From Desulfobacterales bacterium (lineage in GTDB: Bacteria > Desulfobacterota > Desulfobacteria > Desulfobacterales > C00003060): a DNA stretch of 17,011 bases. The stretch is from contig JAUWXJ010000026.1 of assembly GCA_030616425.1 (NCBI GenBank), positions 1 to 17,011 of the forward strand, given 5' to 3'. The notes beneath the pieces are model-generated. The model saw nothing but the letters and a program-made list of their open reading frames with translations, was not told where the DNA came from and ran no database searches. Positions 6,011-12,458 of this stretch are shown here, piece after piece. The position numbers were made by a program, and so were the translations under genes. Each line of letters starts with the position of its first letter. The stretch's first letter is position 1.

Positions 6011-8758
6011 ATGTCTTATGTACCCAAGATTCTGATAGTTGATGATGAACCACGTATATGTGATAGCCTGAAGGTATTGTTAAGCCGGCATGGCTATGAA
6101 GTTGATACGTGCAACAGAGGCAAACAAGCCATAGTTGAACTAGGCAAGAAGTACTTTGACCTTGTCCTTTTGGACATACTTATGCCTGATGTGGATGGTT
6201 ACCACGTGATGGATCATATAAGTAGGCAAAGTCCGGAGACCTTGGTAATGGTTGTCACCGGACATGCTTCTGTAGAATCAGTTGTAATTGCACTGAGGAG
6301 TGGAGCCTACGATTATCTAACAAAGCCGTTTGAACATGAGGAATTGTTAAAGAGGGTACAAAACGCCCTTGATCACAAGAGATTGAAAGACGAGCGCAAG
6401 CGGGCAGAGGAGGCCCTAACAAAGAGCGAACAGGAGAAAGAAGGCATACTGAACAGCATGTCGGAACTTGTGGCGTGCCAGGACACTGAACACAGGGTGT
6501 TGTGGGCAAACAGAGCAGCGGCCGAATCGGTGGGGATGGCTCCTGAGGAACTGGCGGGACGCCATTGTTATGAGATATGGTATGGGCGTGGCGAACCCTG
6601 TGAAGACTGCCCTGTCAGCAAAGCATGCAAAACAGGCCAAAAACAGGAATCAGAAGTGGCTTCCCCAAATGGTCGAGTGTGGCTCACACGAGCATACCCG
6701 GTTCGAGATGCCGATAACAATATTGTGGGTGCAATCGAGGTTTCACTCGAAATCACCGAAAGTAAGAAGGCGGAGAAAGCGCTCCGGGAATCGGAGGAAA
6801 AGTACAGTACACTGGTTGAAAACTCGCTAACCGGCATCTACATCGACCAGGATGGAAAGGTCGTATTTGCCAATAACAGATTCGCTGAGATTTACGGGTA
6901 TCCAAGAGACAAGTTGATAGGTATCGAATCCTGGAGATTGGTCCACCCTGATGACAGAGGTTTGACCGATGAGATAAGGACAAAGAGGCTAAAAGGAGAA
7001 GAAGCCCCAGCGACATACGAGGCAAGGGGGCTCACAAAAGACGGCGACACCATATGGATTACGAGGAGAAACACCCGGATAGTGTACAAGGGAAAACTTG
7101 CTATATTGGGGAACATCGTGAACATCACCGAACGCAAGCAGACAGAGAAGGCGTTGCAGGAAAATGTTCGCAGGTTGCAAGTCGCTTATGAGCAATCGAT
7201 CATCTATGCCAAGCAACTCAATGAAGAAATGATGGAACGGAAACGGGCAGAAGAGGCATTGCGAGAATCAGAAGAAAAGTATCGTGACATGGTAGAGAAC
7301 ATAAACGAGGTCATCTATACCACTGACGAGAACGGAGTCATAACCTACATAAGCCCTGTCATGGAATCGGTGAGCGGCTATAGTCCGTCAGAGCTCATTG
7401 GTCGAGTTTTCACTGAGTTTATCTATGAAGATGACTTACCCCGAGGCATCAAGGAATTTGAGAGAATTCTTTCTGGCAATCCCGAGTTGAGTGAGTATCG
7501 GATTATGACAAAGTCTGGAGAGACCCGCTGGGTACACGCCTCCAGCCGGCCAATCTTTAAGGAAAACCGGGCTGTTGGGTTGAGAGGCGTGCTGACAGAC
7601 ATTACTGAATCAAAACGGCTTGAAGCCCAACTCCAGCAGGCCCAGAAGATGGAAGCGATTGGCACCCTTGCTGGTGGCATTGCCCATGACTTCAACAATC
7701 TGCTCATGGGTATCCAAGGGAACACGTCGTTGATGCTTTTAGAGCTCGATTCGTCGCATCCTTATTTTGAACGGATAGAGAGCATTGAAAAGCAGGTTAG
7801 AAGCGCAGCCGGTCTGACCTCACACCTCCTCGGATATGCCAGGAAGGGCAAATACAAGGTCAAACCCCTTGACCTGAACGAATTAGTGGAAGAGGTATCT
7901 AACACATTTGATAGAACCAAAAAGGAGATCATGGTTCGTCGAGAGTTTGCCGAGGACCTACCTGCCGTGGAGGCAGACAAGGGACAGATAGAGCAGGTGC
8001 TCTTGAATCTGTTTATAAACGCTGCAGATGCCATGCCTGGTGGAGGAGATCTCATCTTGAAGACTACGAATGTAACCCACGAGGATATGAAGGACAGGCT
8101 GTATGATCCAATGCTGGGAAACTACGTGCTGCTAACAGTTATAGACACAGGCGTGGGCATGGACAAAGACACGATGGAGCGAGTATTTGATCCCTTCTTT
8201 ACAACCAAGGAAAGGGGCCGTGGTACCGGGCTGGGTCTGGCTTCTGCCTATGGTATCATAAAGGGCCATGGCGGGTACATTGATGTTGATTCCAGGAAGG
8301 GGCAAGGATCAACCTTTAGTGTTTATCTGCCCGCATCAGAAAAAAAGGTCGAAAGAGTAGTCAAGGCTGTTAAGCGATTGACTAAAGGGACCGAGACAGT
8401 CCTGCTGGTGGATGATGAAGAGGTCATCAGGAAAGTCGGCAAGGAGTTGTTAGAGGCACTGGGCTATCGGGTGCTGTTGGCAAGGGACGGAAAAGAGGCT
8501 ATCGAGGTGTATAAGAAGAACCTGAAGGATATAGACATCGTCCTTTTGGACATGGTTATGCCCAATATGGGCGGTGGAGAAGCCTATGACAGAATAAAGG
8601 AGATCAACCCTGATATAAAAGCCTTGCTTTCAAGTGGTTTCAGTATTGATGGTGAAGCGACCGAGATATTGGATCGGGGCTGCAATGGCTTCATACAGAA
8701 ACCCTTTACTATGAAAGAGCTCTCCAAAAAAATGAGGAGGCTCTTGGAAAACAAATAA
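6011..8758 (+). CDS. Hybrid sensor histidine kinase: REC-PAS-PAS-PAS-HisKA-HATPase-REC
   Basis: About 915 residues, cytosolic, with no membrane segment. The N-terminal receiver (about 5-125) has acidic pair D11/D12, phosphoacceptor D55 in VLLDILMPD, and the LTKPFE lysine. PAS 1 (about 145-262) holds a cysteine cluster C186, C197, C200, C206. PAS 2 is at about 262-390 (EKYSTLVENSLTG) and PAS 3 at about 421-540. HisKA has H559 in GGIAHDFNN. HATPase shows NLFINAADAM, DTGVGM and GRGTGLGLAS. The C-terminal receiver has D847 in VLLDMVMPNMGG. It lies 65 bases after the first kinase on the same strand and shares its kinase-receiver half, including SHLLGYARKGKY and LYDP. A receiver at each end suggests a phosphorelay; the first kinase is a natural donor for D55, which is inference. 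No DNA-binding output domain is present in either kinase. Confidence 0.93.
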   Translation: MSYVPKILIVDDEPRICDSLKVLLSRHGYEVDTCNRGKQAIVELGKKYFDLVLLDILMPDVDGYHVMDHISRQSPETLVMVVTGHASVESVVIALRSGAYDYLTKPFEHEELLKRVQNALDHKRLKDERKRAEEALTKSEQEKEGILNSMSELVACQDTEHRVLWANRAAAESVGMAPEELAGRHCYEIWYGRGEPCEDCPVSKACKTGQKQESEVASPNGRVWLTRAYPVRDADNNIVGAIEVSLEITESKKAEKALRESEEKYSTLVENSLTGIYIDQDGKVVFANNRFAEIYGYPRDKLIGIESWRLVHPDDRGLTDEIRTKRLKGEEAPATYEARGLTKDGDTIWITRRNTRIVYKGKLAILGNIVNITERKQTEKALQENVRRLQVAYEQSIIYAKQLNEEMMERKRAEEALRESEEKYRDMVENINEVIYTTDENGVITYISPVMESVSGYSPSELIGRVFTEFIYEDDLPRGIKEFERILSGNPELSEYRIMTKSGETRWVHASSRPIFKENRAVGLRGVLTDITESKRLEAQLQQAQKMEAIGTLAGGIAHDFNNLLMGIQGNTSLMLLELDSSHPYFERIESIEKQVRSAAGLTSHLLGYARKGKYKVKPLDLNELVEEVSNTFDRTKKEIMVRREFAEDLPAVEADKGQIEQVLLNLFINAADAMPGGGDLILKTTNVTHEDMKDRLYDPMLGNYVLLTVIDTGVGMDKDTMERVFDPFFTTKERGRGTGLGLASAYGIIKGHGGYIDVDSRKGQGSTFSVYLPASEKKVERVVKAVKRLTKGTETVLLVDDEEVIRKVGKELLEALGYRVLLARDGKEAIEVYKKNLKDIDIVLLDMVMPNMGGGEAYDRIKEINPDIKALLSSGFSIDGEATEILDRGCNGFIQKPFTMKELSKKMRRLLENK

Positions 8759-8761
8759 GCT

Positions 8762-9424
8762 ATGCTTCCAAGAATCTTGGCCTTGTTCTTTTTACTGTCA
8801 GGGGTGCTAGCTATGGGTAGTCTTGCAGGTGACGAGTCTGCGGGCATAAAAGAGGTTGAGGATTTTTCCAGGTTCAGATCAGGCACATTTCCTGAGGGCT
8901 GGAAATCTCGCGGTGGCGACGGGTCAAAGGTGTACACGGTGAAGACAGACCGGGGAAGCTATCTTGAAGCAAAGGCTATCCATTCAGCTATAAGCATAGC
9001 CAAGAAATTTGAGTACGACCTCAAGGAGTATCCTTTCCTTTCCTGGCAGTGGCGGGTGCTTGAGCTTCCGATAGGAGGCGATGAACGGTATAAAAAGACC
9101 GGCGATAGTGCAGCCGCCATTTACGTGATCTTTCCGGGTTATCTCAGACCCGACAACATCAAGTATGTGTGGAGCACCTCCCTGCCGATCGGAACAACCA
9201 CCAATAGCCCGTACAACAGCAAGACTAAGATCGTCGTGCTCAGAAACGAGTCTTCACCTGTGGGGACCTGGGTGTCTGAGAAGGTCAATGTCTATGAGGA
9301 TTACAAAAGACTGTTTGGGCGCGAGCCCAAGCCCGTGAAGGCGATCGGGCTCATGTCCGACTCAGACAACACCGAGTCCAGGGCAATAGCTGACTACAAG
9401 AGGATAGGTGCTATGAGTAAATAA
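8762..9424 (+). CDS. DUF3047 domain protein, predicted secreted
   Basis: 220 residues. The N-terminus (MLPRILALFFLLSGVLAMGSLAGDES) looks like a cleavable signal peptide, so the product is probably periplasmic. The rest fits DUF3047: DFSRFRSGTFPEGWKSRGG, then the tryptophan-rich strand PFLSWQWRVLELP, the GDSAAAIYVIFPG segment, IKYVWSTSLPIGTTTNSPY, and the C-terminal KAIGLMSDSDNTESRAIADY. The family has no established biochemical activity; the fold is likely a beta-sandwich with a lectin-like look. The ATG is three bases after the stop of the upstream kinase and has no good ribosome site at proper distance, so expression by translational coupling to the kinase is likely. It may be an output or accessory of the kinase group, but that rests on position only. 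Confidence 0.85.
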   Translation: MLPRILALFFLLSGVLAMGSLAGDESAGIKEVEDFSRFRSGTFPEGWKSRGGDGSKVYTVKTDRGSYLEAKAIHSAISIAKKFEYDLKEYPFLSWQWRVLELPIGGDERYKKTGDSAAAIYVIFPGYLRPDNIKYVWSTSLPIGTTTNSPYNSKTKIVVLRNESSPVGTWVSEKVNVYEDYKRLFGREPKPVKAIGLMSDSDNTESRAIADYKRIGAMSK

Positions 9425-9504
9425 CAAAATCAGCAAAACACTAATTCTCATTATTATCCCCTTTATAGGAACATATTTTTGACAATTACTATAAGTTAAT
9501 ACAG

Positions 9505-9548
9505 CAAGAAAAAGGAACGGCGAGGCCTGAGGGGCTCCGCCGTTTCTT
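9505..9548 (-). terminator. Intrinsic terminator of the glutamate synthase-like gene
   Basis: Read on the minus strand, AACGGCG (9538-9544) pairs with CGCCGTT (9516-9522), and the stem is followed by a T-rich tract (complement of 9509-9513) and TTCTT. It lies about 30 bases past the stop of the gene ending at 9577. The DUF3047 gene converges from the other side, and the same hairpin might act weakly for it, but the plus-strand tail is poor. Confidence 0.7.
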
Positions 9549-9576
9549 GGATGGTCACGAGAGGCAACTTCAACGA

Positions 9577-11160
9577 TCAGGCATCGATGATACTTAGTGC
9601 CTCCTGCCTGTATGCGTTCATGATGTAAGGAAGGTCGGTTACTTTGGTTGCCTCCTCGGTTAATGCGGCTAGGTCATTTCTGGAAATCAGCTCCACTCGC
9701 CATTTCCGGGCGCCCGCCATCAGCTGCTGAAGACCTACACGGATTTTTTCGCCGGCACTATAGATTCCTATGGCACCCAAGGGGAATTTGTCGACCTCCT
9801 TTCCGTACTTCTCCTTCAGTTCTTCATAGCACACAAAAATCTCTTTTTTGGTCGAACCATACTTGGAGACTGATTTCGGAAGGCCACCCTCTTTGCCGTC
9901 GAGCCAGCGACCGATATTTTTCCCTACCATGCCTGGAATCATTAGGGCTCTTCCCATACATACAGCCTTGCAGTATGGTGCCCCCAGCGCAAGGGCCTTA
10001 AATACATGGTCCTCGGAAGAAAAACCGCCCGCAAAGGCAATGTCAGGGACCCGTACCCTCTTTTCAGCCAATCGACGGCAGAGTTCATAAGCCATAGAAT
10101 GAAGATAGATGGAGGGGATACCCCATTCGTTCATCATGCGCCAGGGACTCATGCCGGTTCCTCCTGGCGCGCCGTCAATGGTTAAGAGGTCAATCTTGGC
10201 ATCGGAAGACCACCGGATGGCCATGGCCAATTCACGCATGGGGTAGGCGCCTGTCTTGAGCGTTACTCGCTTCGCGCCCAGTTTGCGGAGTCGTGCTACC
10301 TCTTTCATGAAGCTCTCTTGATCCACAAATCCCAGACGAGAGTGACGTTCAAACTCCTTAAATGCGCCTCCCTTAAAGGCTGCCTGGTTCGCCTTAATCT
10401 CAGGATCTGGAGTCATAATGTAACCACGCTTTTTCAATTCCAGAGCCCGTTCAAGAGAGTTGACTTTGATCTCGCCGCCAATGCACTTAGCGCCTTGGCC
10501 CCATTTCAGCTCAATGGTTTCCACGTCCAGCTTATCTATCACGTACTCGGCCACACCAAGCCGTGTATCCTCAACATTCATCTGGACCAGAATATCACCG
10601 TACCCCTCATGATATCGGCGGTATTCTTCTACCCTGCGCCGCATATCCGGCGATTCTTTAACTTTGCCATTCTTGTCGAACTCCAATTGTGGGTCAATTC
10701 CACAAACATTCTCACCACAAACCAAGGTAATTCCTGTAATGGCGGCACCTATCGCAAAGTGTTCCCAGTTCTTGCGTGCGATTTCCGTGCTGCCGAGGGC
10801 TCCCGTAAACATCGGAATCTTCATCTTCACTTTGTCAGTCACGCCAAAGGAAGTCTCGGTATTCACTGCCGGAAAGGTGGCCGTGTCAGGATCAGCTTGG
10901 GTTCCTTCTGCGCCAAGGGCATACCCCATGATATTGAGATGGGAATAATCGACAGGATAATCTTTATCGGCGCCCGCAGTAATTTTCCCATACGGCGAAG
11001 GATACAACAATTCCCTGCTACGGAACGCGGCATTAAAAAGATCGCAGTTGCCCCTACACCCGTCCAGGCAACGGCTGCAAATGCCAGACTGGGGAGCGAC
11101 ATTACGCGAGCGGTTTTTAGTCCGGAGAGCCTCATTGGCATTTGGTCGATGTAAGTTCAT
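9577..11160 (-). CDS. Glutamate synthase-like FMN-binding protein (GltB central/FMN domain type)
   Basis: 527 residues, matching the FMN-containing synthase domain of glutamate synthase large subunits (COG0069) as a stand-alone protein. Seen: the TIM-barrel segments VETIELKWGQGAKCIGGEI, LLTIDGAPGGTGMSPWRMMNEWG and PDIAFAGGFSSEDHVFKALALGAPY, which make the FMN and substrate site. An N-terminal CX2CX3CX3C cluster (C28, C31, C35, C39) could hold an Fe-S centre. There is no N-terminal glutaminase domain, and the usual 3Fe-4S motif CHTNxCPVG is absent; YCKAVCMGRALMIPG stands in its place. Synthesis of glutamate from 2-oxoglutarate would need ammonia or a separate amidotransferase, so the true reaction is uncertain. 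The ATG is preceded by GGAGGG about nine bases upstream. Expression is probably controlled by antitermination in the leader. Confidence 0.85.
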   Translation of the reverse strand: MNLHRPNANEALRTKNRSRNVAPQSGICSRCLDGCRGNCDLFNAAFRSRELLYPSPYGKITAGADKDYPVDYSHLNIMGYALGAEGTQADPDTATFPAVNTETSFGVTDKVKMKIPMFTGALGSTEIARKNWEHFAIGAAITGITLVCGENVCGIDPQLEFDKNGKVKESPDMRRRVEEYRRYHEGYGDILVQMNVEDTRLGVAEYVIDKLDVETIELKWGQGAKCIGGEIKVNSLERALELKKRGYIMTPDPEIKANQAAFKGGAFKEFERHSRLGFVDQESFMKEVARLRKLGAKRVTLKTGAYPMRELAMAIRWSSDAKIDLLTIDGAPGGTGMSPWRMMNEWGIPSIYLHSMAYELCRRLAEKRVRVPDIAFAGGFSSEDHVFKALALGAPYCKAVCMGRALMIPGMVGKNIGRWLDGKEGGLPKSVSKYGSTKKEIFVCYEELKEKYGKEVDKFPLGAIGIYSAGEKIRVGLQQLMAGARKWRVELISRNDLAALTEEATKVTDLPYIMNAYRQEALSIIDA

Positions 11161-11198
11161 ACTCTGTTTCCCTCCTAACTCGACTTGTAATTTGGAAC

Positions 11199-11241
11199 AA
11201 AAAAAGGCGTCCTACCCTGGTCACAGGGAACAGACGCCTTT
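11199..11241 (-). terminator. Leader terminator (attenuator) upstream of the glutamate synthase-like gene
   Basis: On the minus strand AAAGGCGTC (11233-11241) pairs with GACGCCTTT (11203-11211). An inner stem CCCTG/CAGGG stacks inside, and a run of seven T follows (complement of 11199-11205). The hairpin ends about 40 bases before the start codon of the gene it precedes, so it must be bypassed for that gene to be expressed from the leader promoter. Its 5' arm is shared with the second hexaloop hairpin at 11227-11250. Confidence 0.88.
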
Positions 11242-11293
11242 GTCTCCTCCTTTGCGTCAATAATGCTCCGGACGCTCTTGTACGGAGTATTAT
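11227..11293 (-). promoter_or_regulatory. Candidate ANTAR-responsive tandem hexaloop leader RNA
   Basis: Minus strand, 5' to 3'. Hairpin P1 (11293-11260): arm ATAATACTCCGTAC, hexaloop AAGAGC, arm GTCCGGAGCATTAT, 12 of 14 positions paired. The linker is 9 bases (11259-11251). Hairpin P2 (11250-11227): arm GGAGGAGAC, hexaloop AAAGGC, arm GTCTGTTCC, with one G-G mismatch and one G-U pair. ANTAR target RNAs are known to have two hexaloop hairpins with A at loop position 1 and G at position 4, the second overlapping a terminator. P2 fits fully. P1 has A1 but A rather than G at position 4. P2 and the terminator use the same bases and cannot form together. The GAF-ANTAR gene lies immediately upstream. 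Confidence 0.72.
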
Positions 11294-11310
11294 GATCACA
11301 TGAAGGTAAT

Positions 11311-11339
11311 CTTCTAGCCGTGCTCAGTCAGTTTGTCAA
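11311..11339 (-). promoter_or_regulatory. Sigma-70-type promoter of the glutamate synthase-like leader
   Basis: On the minus strand TTGACA (complement of 11334-11339) is a perfect -35 box. After a 17-base spacer comes TAGAAG (complement of 11311-11316), a four-of-six -10 box. The predicted start near 11304 would place the tandem hairpins right at the 5' end of the transcript, about 140 bases before the start codon. Confidence 0.62.
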
Positions 11340-11456
11340 GAGGTTTTTGCTCAGTTTCCTCAGATTTTTCGGTGGAAGTCGGATTTGGGGCGCAGTAGGA
11401 TTGGGACTGAGATTAGGTGAACCTCTAAGAATAGCATGTTGAAAAGCTATCAATAT

Positions 11457-12152
11457 TCATCGTTCATCGGAAAGCAGGATCGCCTCGGCCACACGTAGCA
11501 TCGATTTCCGGGTATCCATGCTTCGTTTTTGTATCCACCGGTAAGCCTCATCTCCTTTCATATTGCGCCGGCGCATGAGAACCTCTTTGGCCCGTTCCAC
11601 CAGCTTTCGGGTCTCGAGTTCCGCCTGAATCACTCTTGTTTTTACCATCAATTCGGTGTTCTCTATGGCCACGGCCGCCTCGTTGGCCACCGTGATCAAG
11701 ACATTCTTCTCGGTTTCCGTAAACTCGTGTGGTTGTGATGTGTAGCAGTTGACCACACCAATAACCTTATCCTTGACCACCATAGGAACACTCAGCATGG
11801 AAACAAGCCCCTCTTTTCCGGCCAGTTCCTTTTCCTTGTAGTCGGGCTCTTCAAGCACGTTTAGAACTGACCTCGGCTTGCGAGTAAGGGCCACCTGGCC
11901 CACAATCCCCTCCCCCATCTTTAGCGAGCGTTCCTTCAAGTAATCTTCACTGATACTCTGGGTAGCGCGCAGTTTCAGGGTATTATCGCTGTCATCCACA
12001 AGCCAGAGGGAGCAAATCTTGGAGCGCATGGTCTCAGCCGTCACCGTGACCACAAGGCGCAGGATGTCCTCAATGTACCTATCTGAGGTGATTGCCTTGC
12101 TGATCCGGGTGAGGGCCTCGATATGCCTTTCAAAAGCCTCGGTTTCTGCCAT
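11457..12152 (-). CDS. GAF-ANTAR RNA-binding antiterminator
   Basis: 231 residues. An N-terminal GAF domain covers about 25-165 (ICSLWLVDD; MGEGIVGQVALTRKP; MLSVPMVVKDKVIGVVNCY; FTETEKNVLITVANEAAVAIEN). It is joined by a helix to a C-terminal ANTAR three-helix domain, about 172-228 (ELETRKLVERAKEVLMRRRN, GDEAYRWIQKRSMDTRKSM, RVAEAILLSDE), with the conserved AKxxLM and EAYxxIxxxSMD features. ANTAR domains bind tandem hexaloop hairpins and prevent termination. There is no receiver domain, so this is a one-component sensor in which GAF binds the signal; its ligand is unknown. It lies upstream of the glutamate synthase-like gene, whose leader carries the matching hairpins, and downstream of asnB. 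No strong ribosome site is seen before the ATG. Confidence 0.9.
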   Translation of the reverse strand: MAETEAFERHIEALTRISKAITSDRYIEDILRLVVTVTAETMRSKICSLWLVDDSDNTLKLRATQSISEDYLKERSLKMGEGIVGQVALTRKPRSVLNVLEEPDYKEKELAGKEGLVSMLSVPMVVKDKVIGVVNCYTSQPHEFTETEKNVLITVANEAAVAIENTELMVKTRVIQAELETRKLVERAKEVLMRRRNMKGDEAYRWIQKRSMDTRKSMLRVAEAILLSDER

Positions 12153-12455
12153 AGCATTCTGTTTGTTGTGTTTATTGTGTTCGTCGAGTTTGTGTGATTA
12201 ACCCAATAAACTCAATAGGCCCAATGAACTCTTAGCTTCTTCTGTCATAACCGTTCACGGGGTGGCATGTTTCTTGGAACGTCTTGGTGAAAACCCTTAG
12301 TTTTTCCGTGACTTAGAAAAGGGGGAGACCGCAGCCACCGAAGTGAAACGGAGGTGGAATGCGGAGGGGGCAAGGAATGCCCCCATGGCTAAGTCACTGG
12401 AAAAACAAGGGTTGGAGACATCGGAGTGGAAAGAAGCATGCCACCCCGTGAACGG
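12153..12455. other. Gap between asnB and the GAF-ANTAR gene
   Basis: About 300 bases with no gene. Most of it is the foldback element at 12248-12458. The remainder, next to the GAF-ANTAR start, is low-complexity sequence with repeated AATAAAC- and ACAAAC-like runs on the minus strand and no clear promoter boxes. Confidence 0.5.
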
Positions 12456-12458
12456 TTA
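12248..12458. repeat. Long foldback (MITE-like) element with 22-bp perfect terminal inverted repeats
   Basis: Bases 12248-12269 are the exact reverse complement of 12437-12458. The complementarity continues inward with TTCTT/AAGAA and the near-match pair CCTTAGTTTTTCCGTGACTTAG and CTAAGTCACTGGAAAAACAAGG. The centre holds further hairpins, including CCGCA..TGCGG around CCACC/GGTGG and GGGGGC/GCCCCC. The element has no coding capacity. The TAA stop of asnB (12456-12458) lies in its right terminal repeat. No T-run follows on either strand, so it is not a classic terminator. It resembles non-autonomous miniature elements, but I cannot name a parent transposase. Confidence 0.8.

Noticed and set aside
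9479..9500. TTGACA near 9479 as a promoter
   Set aside because: No -10 box lies at 16-18 bases, and there is no downstream plus-strand gene for it to serve.
10318..11154. Long plus-strand open frame of 278 codons opposite the glutamate synthase-like gene
   Set aside because: It is antisense to a gene with clear family motifs, and its translation looks unlike a real protein. It is an antisense shadow.
11227..11258. A leader peptide or classical amino-acid attenuator in the glutamate synthase leader
   Set aside because: An AAAGGAGG is present, but no start codon follows at a suitable distance. The only ATG in the leader is followed at once by TGA. The hexaloop reading explains the structure better.
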